A stretch of 64,000 bases of DNA, taken from Toxonevra muliebris (Eukaryota; Arthropoda; Insecta; Diptera; Pallopteridae). The DNA is taken from contig OY829327.1 of NCBI GenBank assembly GCA_963691655.1, positions 58,726,079-58,790,078 on the forward strand. Direction: 5' to 3'. The position numbers and the translations under genes were made by a program. The notes beneath the pieces were generated by a model. That model did not search any database. It was not told where the DNA came from and saw only the letters and a list, made by a program, of their open reading frames with translations. This document shows positions 9,385 to 18,839 of the stretch, piece by piece; positions within the stretch are counted from its first letter, which is position 1; every line of letters starts with the position of its first letter.

Positions 9385-9848
9385 CAGAGCTGGATAAATT
9401 CAATTACATTACAATACCAATTACAGGGAATTTGTAATTGGTACTTTTTGTTGTCAATTCTTTAGTAATGGAATTGATAAAAGTTTCAATTCCATTACAA
9501 GGAATTTCTAAGCAATTGTAATCGGTAATTAAAATGTTTAAACTCCTAGGTAATGGAATCGATACGAGAGAGATGACCCACAGTTTATACTGATTCGCTC
9601 GTAACGGCTTATTAGAAGCATTTTACAATATTTTCCGAAAACTTTTTTTTTTTGGATTTTTTGGAATTGAACTAAAAAAGAATCAATTTCTTTCGAGGAA
9701 TTTGCAGTTTAATTCCCTGAAAGTAATTGATTACACTTAAATATTAAATTCCTTTCTATTTGAATTAAAAATATACCAATTACAATTTCTTGTAATTGGA
9801 ATGGAGATGGAATTTAACTCCTAATGTAATCATTACTCCCCAATTCTG
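9385..9848. mobile_element. hAT-type MITE, 464 bp, 8-bp target duplication
   Basis: Flanked by GATACCAC at 9377-9384 and 9849-9856; SINE copy 1 shows the unoccupied GTGATACCACATAG. Ends are CAGAGCTGGATAAATT and, reverse-complemented, CAGAATTGGGGAGTAA. Eight-base duplication plus CAGA ends are the hAT signature. The interior is packed with CAATTAC/GTAATTG motifs in both orientations, which would be subterminal binding sites for a transposase supplied elsewhere (inference). No ORF. Confidence 0.9.
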
Positions 9849-10116
9849 GATACCACATAGCTGGACCTACAGTTTAACGCCGATTACGAACGGCGGTGTA
9901 GCAGTTTTTTATCGGCTCGGTGGTTTTACCATTACCAACCAAGATGTGTACTTGTACACTATCTTATAATTCTCAAATACTTTATATTGATAGTGAATAT
10001 GAGAAAGTTGGGAAAATTAACCACCAGACGAAGACGGGAATCGAACCCGAACTTCCCGGATGAAAGATTAGTGCACTACCCACTAGACTGTCGCTGTCGT
10101 CAAAGTGGAGGATCTA

Positions 10117-10800
10117 AGTAACCATAATTTCAAAACAAATCGTTTCTATCAAGCCCTATTATAATTCGGGCGTCAAAGGATTAATAAAATTCAGCCATCG
10201 CTTATTTCGTTTGCCGTCTATTATCTGCTAACGTGCCACTGGTGGTACACTTACTACTGTTTAAGAAACCCTGCTCTAGATGCTGCAAAACACTTTCAGT
10301 TTGGTATTTTTTTTAGAAAAGAATGACTTCAAAATTCTAGTTTTAGATTCCGTAGTATAATAAATAATATATAATGATACTTCAAATAAATAATAAAAAT
10401 CAAAGGCCTAGTTCAATATATAATCCATTAATTTTAAAAATTTGTAGTATTCCAATTTCTAAGCATATTCATAAAAATATTTTGGAATTAAAATATTTTT
10501 GAATTTTGACATTCTGTTTACAGATTCGGATCCCCCAAATCTCCCTGAGTAACAAGTCGAATGAATCAAATGAATTTTTCAAAAAGTTGTCCGCCATATT
10601 GGAGACATCATTTTTAAATTCTATTTACAAATTCTTATTCAGCGACCCCAAACACCCAAGTTTGGAGTTCCAGATGTATTAGAAAATTTTTTTCAGAAAG
10701 TAGTAGTAGGTCGGGGTGACCACTATATATATTGACGTTTGTATTTAGCAAATAGACTTCATATTAATAAAAATTTTCGCATAAAAAATGGAAAATTGCC
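10117..10800. other. AT-rich intergenic DNA
   Basis: No gene or named repeat recognised between SINE copy 2 and the LINE fragment. Confidence 0.5.
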
Positions 10801-10805
10801 GGCCC

Positions 10806-10975
10806 TCTAAAGGTTAATTTACATATTAACACGTGTATAAATAAAGCTAAGGGAATATTTGCATTCATTAAAAGATGGTCAAAAGAATTTCATGATCCGT
10901 ATGTAACGAAAACACTTTTTAAGTCTCTATTAAGGCCAATCTTGGAATAAGGCCTTCCAGTTTGAAGTCCTCAAT
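10806..10975 (+). pseudogene. Jockey-like LINE reverse transcriptase fragment (3' part)
   Basis: Translates as INTCINKAKGIFAFIKRW then SKEFHDPYVTKTLFKSLLRP and ILE*GLPV*SPQY, the thumb/connection region of Jockey-like reverse transcriptases (family form IKRWSKEF.DPY.TKTLY.SLVRPILEYG..VWSPQY). Two in-frame stops replace the Tyr and Trp expected there. The homology stops at CAATA, directly before CAGGGTGACAATTG, the likely end of the following Tc1/mariner element inserted at a TA. Confidence 0.82.
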
Positions 10976-11518
10976 ACAGGGTGACAATTGTAAAGTGACG
11001 CAAGTTTAATACTCTGCAGCAAGCTTTGCCATTTACCGTTACTTTAATTTAAAAAGCAAATTCATTCATCATTGGTTTTGCTTTTAATTTCATTTGAATT
11101 TTTGTTATTACATTTTGAAATTTCCATAAAAATAGACAAGGAAAATATTCGTCGTGAAATTATGAAATTTGATTTGGCAAATTATAGTAGCCGTCAAATT
11201 GCAAAGGCTTTAAATTTGTCAAGTCGTACGGTAGACCGAGCTATTATTCGATATAATGAAACTGGGGGTTTTGGAGATAGAGACCGGGGAAAATTTTCAA
11301 CAGTTGCCACTACTGGTTTAACAGAAAAAATTCGTAAACAAATCAAGCGAAATCCAAGGCGCTCAATGAGAAAAATCGCTAAGGAAGTGGGAGTAAACCG
11401 TGAAACAGTGCGAATCATTGCAAAATCAAAGCTTAATCTTAAGCCGTACAAGCTCCGAAAAGCTCAAGATCTGACACAAAAAAAGAAAGATTTGCGACTG
11501 CAAAGATTAACGGGATAG
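10976..11518 (+). pseudogene. Tc1/mariner-superfamily transposase fragment (N-terminal DNA-binding part)
   Basis: An open frame (11072-11518, likely start Met near 11162) contains paired helix-turn-helix segments: YSSRQIAKALNLSSRTVDRA and MRKIAKEVGVNRETVRIIA, then LKPYKLRKAQDLTQKKKDLR, the standard linker before the catalytic domain. The frame ends at LQRLTG and no DDE/D domain follows, so the element is 3' truncated. Left end is probably at TA|CAGGGTGACAATTG (10976), where it interrupts the LINE fragment. A related helix-turn-helix is in the DD37E relic at 31124. Confidence 0.82.
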
Positions 11519-12573
11519 ATTGTAATCTGTTCAGAAACAGTCTCTTTTGTTTGCGTTAAAAAGTTTTCGATGGGATCCATCACAAAACCTTCCTCCTGAC
11601 ACACGTCGTCTTAAACTTTTAGACTTGCCAACTCTACGAAACGAAACAAGAGAATTTTTATATGTATTATTTATGTATGTGTATTTATTTACAATATATG
11701 AGCCGTTGCGTGCGAGTCAAAGTCAAATTTTTAGAAATAAATTGGTTTTGTAGAAGTGCTGCTCAAAATAGGGTTCTTGTAAAATTTATTTTCCAGATTT
11801 ATAGGCAGCTTTATAGAACACATGCTCAACCTATTATTTTTATTGAATGGAATATAAAATAAGTAATTTAAAGTAAATGGTTTGTTTTAAATGGAATCAT
11901 ACAGTTTACATAACCTTAGTGCTACCAGCCGATCCCTTCCCCCCCCCCCCCCCGTCCCCCCTTCCATTGGTTCGTTCATCGTCTTTTTACTTATTCCGGC
12001 GGTATTATTTGACATTTATTATTCGTCTTCGTATGTGAATTTTGTGCGAGTGAATGGGATAGCTCATGGTAGAAGTATTTAAAGGTAAATGCATTTTTTC
12101 AAACAGTAGCCCTTTTGAATTTTTGACAAGTAAGAAGAATATTTTAGAGGTGCATTTTTTTAAATGGGTTCAAAAAGGAGAGTTAATGGTAGATTATTAA
12201 TACTACTACTTTTATTACTTAGTACTAAATTATAAATTTTATTTACAATTAAAAATATAATTAATCTGTACATTTATTAGTGTAACTACATCCAGAAGAT
12301 CTTGAAGTGCTACACTATCATATTATCAATTTAAAGAGCTTGGTGAGTAGGTTAACAAAAAATTATTAAATTTGAAATCGGTTGACCCAATTCTAATATA
12401 TTAGCATGGGAAGTTTTTTAAAATTCTCCCATTGAACAAAGCTTTGCATTTATCGCTGTAAAAATCATTGCTTAAGCGGGAGTAAGTAATAAATGAGAGA
12501 GCGAGAAGACATAAGTAACGGCATCTCTCAGCATACACAAATAACAAAACAAACACCAACGATTAGTTTGGTT
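11519..12573. other. Intergenic DNA with a C-rich tract
   Basis: AT-rich, no gene recognised. A run of about 15 C followed by GTCCCCCC lies at 11938-11962. The stretch TGTAAAAATCATTGCTTAAGCGGGAG near 12458-12483 is also found, diverged, at 57325-57350 and marks a shared dispersed repeat. Confidence 0.55.
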
Positions 12574-12581
12574 CTCTTTTG

Positions 12582-12999
12582 CAGTGTGGCCAACTAAGCG
12601 CTTTTCCCGCTAAATTTAGTGCTTTTTGAAAATTAATACGCGGAAAAAAGTGATTTAGCGGTTAGCGGGTTTTTTAGCGCATTTTTTTCAATTTAAAAGA
12701 CACTAAATGCTCCACTAAATAATCTATTTCTTGAATAACGCTAACAAAATTTTAATCGAAACATTGTAATTTTTTACTTCATTTTACAACATAAACATTC
12801 AAGTAAACTGCTGTAAGTTGAGAAAATATATTATTTTCGAAAAATCAAAAAAAATTTCATTGGCTAGAAGTAGGAAATGTGTGCGTGTATTAGTGAAAAA
12901 GTTTAAATGTATTGGATAAAATTTAGCGCTTTTTAAAAGAAAATTCGCGCTTTATTCTTCATTTTAGCGGATTTTGAGAAACAAAAGTTGGCCACACTG
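12582..12999. mobile_element. hAT MITE family 2, copy 1, 418 bp
   Basis: Perfect 14-bp inverted termini CAGTGTGGCCAACT and an exact 8-bp duplication CTCTTTTG at 12574-12581 and 13000-13007. The interior repeats GCGCTTTT / TTTAGCG and GTGCTTTTTGAAAATTAA. No ORF. A second copy is at 29354-29624. Intact ends and duplication suggest recent mobility, with a hAT transposase in trans. Confidence 0.95.
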
Positions 13000-13007
13000 C
13001 TCTTTTG

Positions 13008-13930
13008 TTACAAATTTACAAACACCTACTTGGTTCTGCTTTTTTTGTTTGTTTGTTTTTTTTTTCATAAAGAGATTTCTTCGGCAGAAAAAAAAGCCCC
13101 GGTTATCGGGGCTTCACCGACTAGTGATATTTAATTTGTTTTCTTTATTAGTAAATTCCTTGAACATGATAAGAGTTAATAAATAATATAAAAAGCTGAA
13201 ACTAATTCTCCCAATATGCAATACTATGTAAATTATTTTCCTATAAAGTCTCACTTAAAAATTGAACCATGAAAATACAACGCTGTTGTAAAAAGAAGAA
13301 TAGTATCAAAACAAATGACTTCCCAATTGTCAAAGTTCCTCTTACTTCTTAAAATGCATCTCCCATCTTGATTCTTCTGCCATGGGATAGCATATGAATG
13401 TGTGAAGTATAATAGCACACAGTACGCTAAAGAGGGAGATTATTTTAAAATAAAATGTCAAAAATTACTAGTACATAAAGCTGCACATGCACGTACTACA
13501 AATACACAGTTGGAAAAATTTTGTAAAATTCCAAATAAATGGAGAACTGAATTGGTAGTTTTAAAAAAATTTTACACTAAAAGTAGAAAGTAAAAGTCGA
13601 CTTTCGATCAAGTTTGGCAATTTAAAGTCGACCATAAAAAGTTGAAATTTTGTGCTAAAAATCGATTTCAATTAAAGTCGAAATAGATTTGCACATCCCT
13701 AGAGCACACCGAACCGTTGTAAAAGGTATCCAGTTACGATTAAACTAAGTACCTGCCGAACTAATAATGCCCAAAGTGGCCCTTTTCGTTCTTTGTGCAA
13801 TGACTTGAAGGATTTCAAAATCTGTAGCTGTTGCTTGAAAACCACTTGTATAGTTGACTTCACTCTTCCACGTGTCGCGTCATGCAGAGCAGTCCAGACT
13901 GTATCTGTGTCCCTCGTCCCTCGTGCAGCT
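13008..13930. repeat. Dispersed repeats between MITEs
   Basis: 13090-13115 holds a short hairpin (AGCCCCGGTTATCGGGGCT). 13150-13385 is a direct repeat of 43303-43545 (both include AACACAAATG-like and ATGAAAATACAAC, CATCT and GATTCTTCTGCCATG words). 13545-13650 is related to 30563-30665 (AAGTAAAAGTCGACTTTCGA). No gene supported. Confidence 0.7.
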
Positions 13931-13934
13931 GGGC

Positions 13935-14560
13935 GATGGGTTGGAATGTGCACCTTTGAAGCTCATTTTTATTGTAATTGGAAATACACACAATCATATT
14001 TTTCTCCACATTTTTGCAATCAAAGTGCTTTAAATTGTAAACCAATTAATTTTGTTTACAAGTTCTATAAATAATTCAATGTATTCTTCCACTTTTTTAT
14101 TTTGACAATCAGCTATCATGCTTGAAGCGAGACAAAGTTGAAAAGTTCTTATTTTGCGTTTCAGCGGCTGCGACAACTTAAAGATTGGAACAGAATGAGA
14201 GGCGTGCAGTACGTAGCTGAAGCATAGAATATAGCGTAGCAACAATGAAGCGCGACAAAGAAAAATGTTAACAGAATGTGCACCTCTGAAGCTCATGTTT
14301 ATTGTAATTGGAAATACACATAATCATATTTTTCTCCATATTTTTGCAATCAAAGTGCTTTAAATTGTAAACCAATTAAACAAAAGTTGAAAAGTTCTTA
14401 TTTTGAGCTTCAGCTTCAGCGACAATTTCACATTGTTATTGATTACAATGAAAATGTATACATATTACTTTTGACAGATTGTTACTTCACGCTTCACATT
14501 CTGTTCCTCACTTTACATTGTAATCAAGCTCATATAAAATGCATACATTGAATTTTTGAC
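13935..14560. mobile_element. MITE family 4 cluster (AGGAACAGAATGTGAAG ends), two overlapping copies
   Basis: Shares GTGCACCT..GAAGCTCATGTTTATTG, TCATATTTTTCTCCA and AAAGTTGAAAAGTTC with the more complete copy at 32920-33302. One partial copy at about 13945-14095 is followed by another at about 14165-14520 ending CTTCACATTCTGTTCCTCAC, the inverted form of the family start. No coding capacity. Confidence 0.72.
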
Positions 14561-14799
14561 AGATAGAAGTGCTTCAGTTACTTCACACTTCAACTTTATA
14601 TTCTGTTCGCTACTTAATTCATTTGCCAGTGTGCTATGCTAATATGAATACATGCAACTCTGTGTTCTATTTCGTTATAAGAAACGTAATTTTTTAATTG
14701 TTGTTAACTGGTGCACGTGCTGGTGACTTTTGTGATTTCCTTGTGAATTCGAAAAGGATTAATATTAAAAGTTTAGGTTTTGCACAAGAAATATACCAA

Positions 14800-15865
14800 A
14801 TGGCAGATTTTGAAATGAAAAGTTCAGATTCTGAATATTACTCAGATGAAAACTCGGATGCAGAGGTTAGCGGTGCTTTGCATATTTAAATCAAGGAGAT
14901 ACAACATAAAACAATTAAATCTTTTCAGTTACAAGAGGCGTTTGCGCGAGGAGAACTAAAGCCGGGTTTGAACATTGAGTTTAATCCAGAAAAAGATCGA
15001 GCGAATGATATCGTAAATTGTTGCTAAATTTCTGTTTACTGCATTGCAATAAATCATTTCTAATTTTCTTTGATTGCAGACTAAGATTCTCGCCAAAGTT
15101 GACGAAATAAAATGTGACTTGCCATGGCTTGAGCGTATGGACATGGTAAATGATTTAGCACCTTTAGCACCTGAATTAGCCATCCAATTGGATAAGCATG
15201 AACAAAAACGTGCAAATCTTTTTAAAGGTAACTTAAAAATCCCATACGTGCGCCCTGAAGAAGATCCTGTGTTAAATGACTTTAAACGAGAAATGCTGTT
15301 TCATCGCCAGGCTCAAGCCGCTGTTTTGGATGGTATAAAGCGTCTACAAGCACTCGGAGTAACGACTAAGCGACCAGACGATTACTTTGCAGAAATGGCA
15401 AAAACTGATGAGCATATGCAAAAGATACGCGCAAATCTAATGGCCAAACAGGAAGGTCAAGCCAAGTCGGAACGTATTCGTCAAATACGTGAACAACGCA
15501 AGATGGGTAAAATGCTTGCTAAACAGACAAAAGTACAACGCGAGATGGAGAAAAAAGATATGCTGGACAAACTGAAAAAATTCCGCAAGGGTAAACTCAA
15601 AAATTTAGATTTCCTTGAAGATGCTAAAGCATTTGAGAGCAAGAAAAAACAATCAGTTGACAAACGCAAACAACGCAACAAAAAATTTGGTTTCGGTGGC
15701 AAGAAAAAAGGGTTAAAGCGCAATTCAAAGGCTTCTTCGGCGGGACTAGAGAAAGTTCAAAATTTCCGTAAGGGCTCCAAGCCGGGCAGCAACTCCAAAG
15801 TCGGCGGCACAGGCAATAAGCGCTTGGGTAAATCGAGACGCGTTAAGGCTAGATCAAAAAAATAG
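14800..15865 (+). CDS. EBP2: EBP2 (EBNA1BP2) rRNA-processing protein, 311 aa, three exons
   Basis: Join of 14800-14865, 14929-15012 and 15080-15865. Introns are 63 and 67 nt, GT...AG, both phase 0, with polypyrimidine TCTTTTCAG and TTTGATTGCAG acceptors. The start at 14800 (CAAAATGG context) gives an acidic Asp/Glu/Ser N-terminus. Exon 3 carries the family core LPWLERMDMVNDLAPLAPEL (about residues 62-82), then IPYVRPEEDPVLNDFKREM, KRPDDYFAEMAKTDEHMQKI and a long Lys/Arg-rich coiled coil ending in GFGGKKKGLKRN and a basic tail. EBP2 is a nucleolar factor for 27S pre-rRNA processing and 60S assembly. Length fits the family. An AATAAA lies at 15878-15883. The gene converges on the G-patch gene with 52 bp between stops. 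Confidence 0.95.
14866..14928 (+). other. EBP2 intron 1
   Basis: 63 nt, GTTAGC donor and CTTTTCAG acceptor; contains in-frame stop TAA, so splicing is required to join exon 1 to LQEAFARGELKPG. Confidence 0.85.
15013..15079 (+). other. EBP2 intron 2
   Basis: 67 nt, GTAAAT donor and GATTGCAG acceptor; removal joins ...DRAND-I to TKILAKVDE in frame. Confidence 0.85.
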
Positions 15866-15877
15866 TACTATATATGT

Positions 15878-15883
15878 AATAAA
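15878..15883 (+). terminator. AATAAA poly(A) signal of EBP2
   Basis: Canonical AATAAA 13 nt after the EBP2 stop. Cleavage 10-30 nt on would fall at about 15893-15913, touching the end of the convergent G-patch gene. Confidence 0.75.
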
Positions 15884-15912
15884 GTATGTACTTTTAAAAT
15901 TATAAACTCCTT

Positions 15913-15918
15913 TTTATT
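15913..15918 (-). terminator. AATAAA poly(A) signal overlapping the G-patch stop codon
   Basis: On the minus strand TGAATAAA puts the AATAAA one base into the TGA stop (15920-15918). If used, the 3' UTR would be about 20-30 nt and would overlap the end of EBP2 transcripts. Use is inferred; the motif is seen. Confidence 0.6.
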
Positions 15919-16760
15919 CATTTAAGCTTTTCTTTTTTCTTTGATTTTTTACTTGTCACAATTACATTTAAATCTTCCAAGCAATCGTGTATCCTTTTTT
16001 TATTTTTTATCCTCTGTGAATGCATATCGTATTCATTATTTTGACTGGATTTTTCCTCAATATTTTTGGTTGCTTCTTCGTCGTTATATTTACCACTTTT
16101 TCGTTTCTTTTTATTTTTTTTTATATTTTCCAGTACGTCCTGCATTGGTTCATACTTTTCCATTTCTTTTTTTGCTTTCGTTTTCTGCATTTTTGCCAAT
16201 AATTCTTTTTCTTGACGCTCCAGTCTTAACAACTTCCCACTCAACTTCAGGCCGTGACGTGCTCCTTTATGTGCAGTACGGCCTCCACAGGCCTGAAACA
16301 GCTCTTCATCGGTCAAAGTTTTGTACCTTGTAACTTCAATGTCTGCTACTGAAATTTTATCTGGATTCTCAATTTCACCACCACTCTCAGTTAAAACAAC
16401 TGACTGCAGGAAATTGTCATAGTGAAGATCGCTTCGATCGTTGCCCCCCAATGTCTTTGCTTTTCTCAATTTTTTCAAAGAATAACCTTTGGTGGAGATC
16501 TCCACCGTGTCTTCGCTATTCTTTAGATCCATTTTTACACCATTTTCGTGTTTTTTTATTTCCACGTTCGACGCGGCTTCGTTGAAAACACGTTCCCACC
16601 AATGATTGTTGAAATCACTGGCTGCTTGATCAGCTCCTAAGCCAGCATTATCAAATTTCATACTAGCTTTTAATGGTTTCACGATACCGTCATTGTTTTT
16701 GCCCAAACCATCACCCTCCTTCCACCCATACTTATTCAATATTTTTTTCGCAAAATCCAT
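15918..16760 (-). CDS. GPATCH4: G-patch domain protein, GPATCH4-like, 280 aa, single exon
   Basis: Intact single-exon frame. A G-patch at residues 1-45 begins MDFAKKILNKYGWKEGDGLG and continues through KPLKASMKFDNAGLG; it is followed at once by FNNHWWERVFNEAAS, the arrangement seen in GPATCH4. Mid-region has SLKKLRKAKTLGG, then LTDEELFQACGGRTAHKGAR, also conserved in GPATCH4, then a coiled, Lys/Glu-rich C-terminus with nuclear-localisation-like clusters (KKNKKKRKS, SKKSKKKEK). G-patch proteins usually bind and stimulate DEAH-box RNA helicases; GPATCH4 is nucleolar, so a ribosome-biogenesis job alongside its convergent neighbour EBP2 is plausible. The fly protein is shorter than the human one, which lost-or-gained only tail length. 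Orthology is from recalled family wording. Confidence 0.88.
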   Translation of the reverse strand: MDFAKKILNKYGWKEGDGLGKNNDGIVKPLKASMKFDNAGLGADQAASDFNNHWWERVFNEAASNVEIKKHENGVKMDLKNSEDTVEISTKGYSLKKLRKAKTLGGNDRSDLHYDNFLQSVVLTESGGEIENPDKISVADIEVTRYKTLTDEELFQACGGRTAHKGARHGLKLSGKLLRLERQEKELLAKMQKTKAKKEMEKYEPMQDVLENIKKNKKKRKSGKYNDEEATKNIEEKSSQNNEYDMHSQRIKNKKRIHDCLEDLNVIVTSKKSKKKEKLK

Positions 16761-16890
16761 TTAAATTGCAAACTTTTAATTATAGAGCTGACATGAGATA
16801 GTAAAACACCAACGGAAATAGTAAAACTCAAATAATAGGAATAGATACGAAACAGGGTGTATCTAATGGATTATTAAATTAACAATTAAA
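16761..16890 (-). promoter_or_regulatory. 5' flank of the G-patch gene
   Basis: Immediate upstream region, AT-rich; the sequence before the ATG reads GCAATTTAAATGG in reverse. No core promoter motif is convincing; included to mark where the promoter must lie. Confidence 0.3.
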
Positions 16891-17375
16891 ACAGAATTGC
16901 TACGTACGACAACAATTAGGTTTTCATTATATATTATTGTATTTAATTTGCATACTTTCTCTATCAATTTGTTACTAAATTCCATTATAATGACAACAGC
17001 AATATTTCTTTATCTAATCAAAATTTATATTCAATTGCAATCATATTCCTTCGCCCCTCTGCAATCCATCTCACGTTGTTATAAGCGTTTTAAATTTGAA
17101 AGCGTTTTCATGCCGTGTAAATTTGTCGATACGCCTTATATGCGGAGTAAAACGCTGTCATAAAAATTCTGCTTGATTCGCTCGGCTGAACAGAATTGCA
17201 GCGTACAACGATAATCGTTTATTTATTACCTATTATTATAATTATTGCCATATTTTGCATACTTTATCAATATTTCACTAAATTTCGTTATAATAAAAAT
17301 AATGATATTTCTTCATCTGCGCTAAATTAACATTCAATTGCTAAATACACCCCAGTTACTTCGCCATTCAACAAA
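16878..17375. repeat. Diverged tandem duplication of about 300-bp spacing
   Basis: 16890-17065 and 17190-17370 share the same order of words: ACAGAATTGC, ACAACAATTAGG / ACGATAATCGTTTA, TGCATACTTT, ATTTC/ATTCCTTATAATGA-like, ATTCAATTGC and CTTCGCC. The copies are diverged. Single AAACGCTGT words are scattered further to 17880. No coding function. Confidence 0.55.
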
Positions 17376-18350
17376 AACTGGAAAATAGCATAGATTGATA
17401 ACAAAGTTGAACGGATACTGACAACACGCATGTTTCCTTGGCACCATTTAAACGTATGTCATTTCTTCTCTGATTAATTTTTTACAAAAAAGTTTTTCTC
17501 ATTTTATTCAACCTTAACTCATTGACGCCTGCTGTATCCAAAAAGTTAACAGCCTTAAATAGAGGCATTCAACTTTGTTATTAATCTATGGAAAATAGAT
17601 TTAAGTCGACGAAAAATCGTTGACATAAAATGGAGGGCAGGTGCAGTTCTATTCTATCCCATACGAATATGAGCATTTTGACAGCGATTTTACGCAGCGT
17701 AAAAACGCTGTCCTCATAAAAACGCTGCCTAAAGCTTTAAATGAAATTGCGGCGTATCAACGATTTTACACAACGCAAAACCGCTGTTGCAATTAGAACG
17801 TTCATAGCAAAGAGTATAAAATAGGTCTGTTCTCTTACTACAACGCGGGTAAATGCGTTGTCCAAAGCGTTCCCGTACTCGAAAAACTTACAAAAGAGAG
17901 CGGAGATGAGAGAGTAAGTGTCTTCTTCTTATTCCACAAAATAGCCTGCACTTTTTCTTTGGCTAAAAATGTACAAAGTGTCAAACAATCACACGTTTAT
18001 GTTTATCAGCTGTTTTGCTTTTGTGAAAATAAATTGAAAATTTAGAAATTAATAACTAAATAAGGAATTTTTTGGAAAATAAGTGTTATTTCAAATGGGA
18101 ATGTTCAAAAAATATTTGAAAATATTAATTTTTTAATTATATTCTACACATAAAAATTTCGCAATTGTCTGCTCAACTTTTGCGTCAGTAAGAGCTTCTT
18201 GCTGAAAATTTCTGAATAATACAAGTGGTGATTCTACAGAAGATATCAGGCGAACAATTTATGTTTAATTTTTTCATTATTTATTTCTTTGTAAGCTTTA
18301 GCAATTTTTATTTTATTGAGTATCACAGACATTTGGCTTTTTGAATGTAA
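17376..18350. other. Intergenic DNA
   Basis: AT-rich, no gene recognised. Several AACGCTGT/ACGCTGC words around 17660-17870 look like remains of the preceding repeat. Confidence 0.5.
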
Positions 18351-18451
18351 CTGTTGATACAATTTGACGTTTTGTTTCGGGCAAGAAAATTGTTTTTTTG
18401 CTTTCCCGTGCTTTTGTGCGCTGAGTGTATTTTTTGTTTACTCTCAATTTA

Positions 18452-18584
18452 CCAGATTTTGCCCAAAAAGTACGGAAACAGACCTATTGTGGCTGACTAT
18501 CTCATTTATTATCTTCAGAAAATCCAAGCGACGCCACATAGGGGTATTTACGTTAAAAAGCTGGCCACAACTATTTTTCGATAG
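18452..18584 (+). CDS. Unidentified possible exon (44 codons)
   Basis: After a good acceptor (CTCAATTTACCAG, ending 18451) the frame reads ILPKKYGNRPIVADYLIYYL then QKIQATPHRGIYVKKLATTIFR and stops. The composition is protein-like rather than the Phe/Lys/Asn low complexity typical of spacer frames. I do not recognise the family. It may be an exon of an unrecognised gene or a transposon remnant; no partner exon was found. Confidence 0.25.
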
Positions 18585-18707
18585 TTATCATGGTTATTCG
18601 ATGTAATTTTATAGTTTTTATAGTAGAAAAACGATTACAGTCGTCTTGTCATTTTGATACATTTCATTATTAAAACTTTAATAGTCAAAGTTTGTGTGAT
18701 TCTCCAC

Positions 18708-18830
18708 ATAACCTAACTTTTTGCCTATTGCTCGCTCCGGACACTGTTTAATAAAGCTGTAGAGTTCTCTTGTAGCTACCTTCTTAATATTTTCTTCAGT
18801 TGCTTTAATGTCAATTAGTGAAACTCGTGA
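18708..18830 (-). CDS. Unidentified possible exon on the minus strand
   Basis: Reads VSLIDIKATEENIKKVATRE then LYSFIKQCPERAIGKKLGYV and ENHTNFDY before a stop. It begins after ...CACTCACGAG, which could be an acceptor. Balanced amino-acid use suggests real coding descent, but there is no Met start nearby in frame and no family recognised. It lies 120 bp from the plus-strand candidate at 18452; whether the two are linked is unknown. Confidence 0.25.
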
Positions 18831-18839
18831 GTGCACTCA

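Larger units (their letters stand above)
8418..10104 (-). mobile_element. tRNA-derived SINE, copy 2, split by two later insertions
   Basis: Same family and orientation as the SINE at 3679. Pieces are 8418-8443, about 9363-9384 and 9849-10104; the tRNA-like head (B box GGTTCGATTCCCG in reverse) is at 10030-10100. The 12-bp duplication GTGGAGGATCTA brackets the whole at 8406-8417 and 10105-10116, so the insertions came after the SINE. Compared with copy 1 about 14 bp at the first junction are missing. Confidence 0.9.

Noticed and set aside
9121..9397. Phe/Lys/Asn-rich frames on both strands
   Set aside because: Low-complexity translation of A and T runs inside an insertion.
15481..15723. Minus-strand frame inside EBP2
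   Set aside because: Antisense to the Lys-rich EBP2 C-terminus, giving Leu/Phe/Ser-rich noise.
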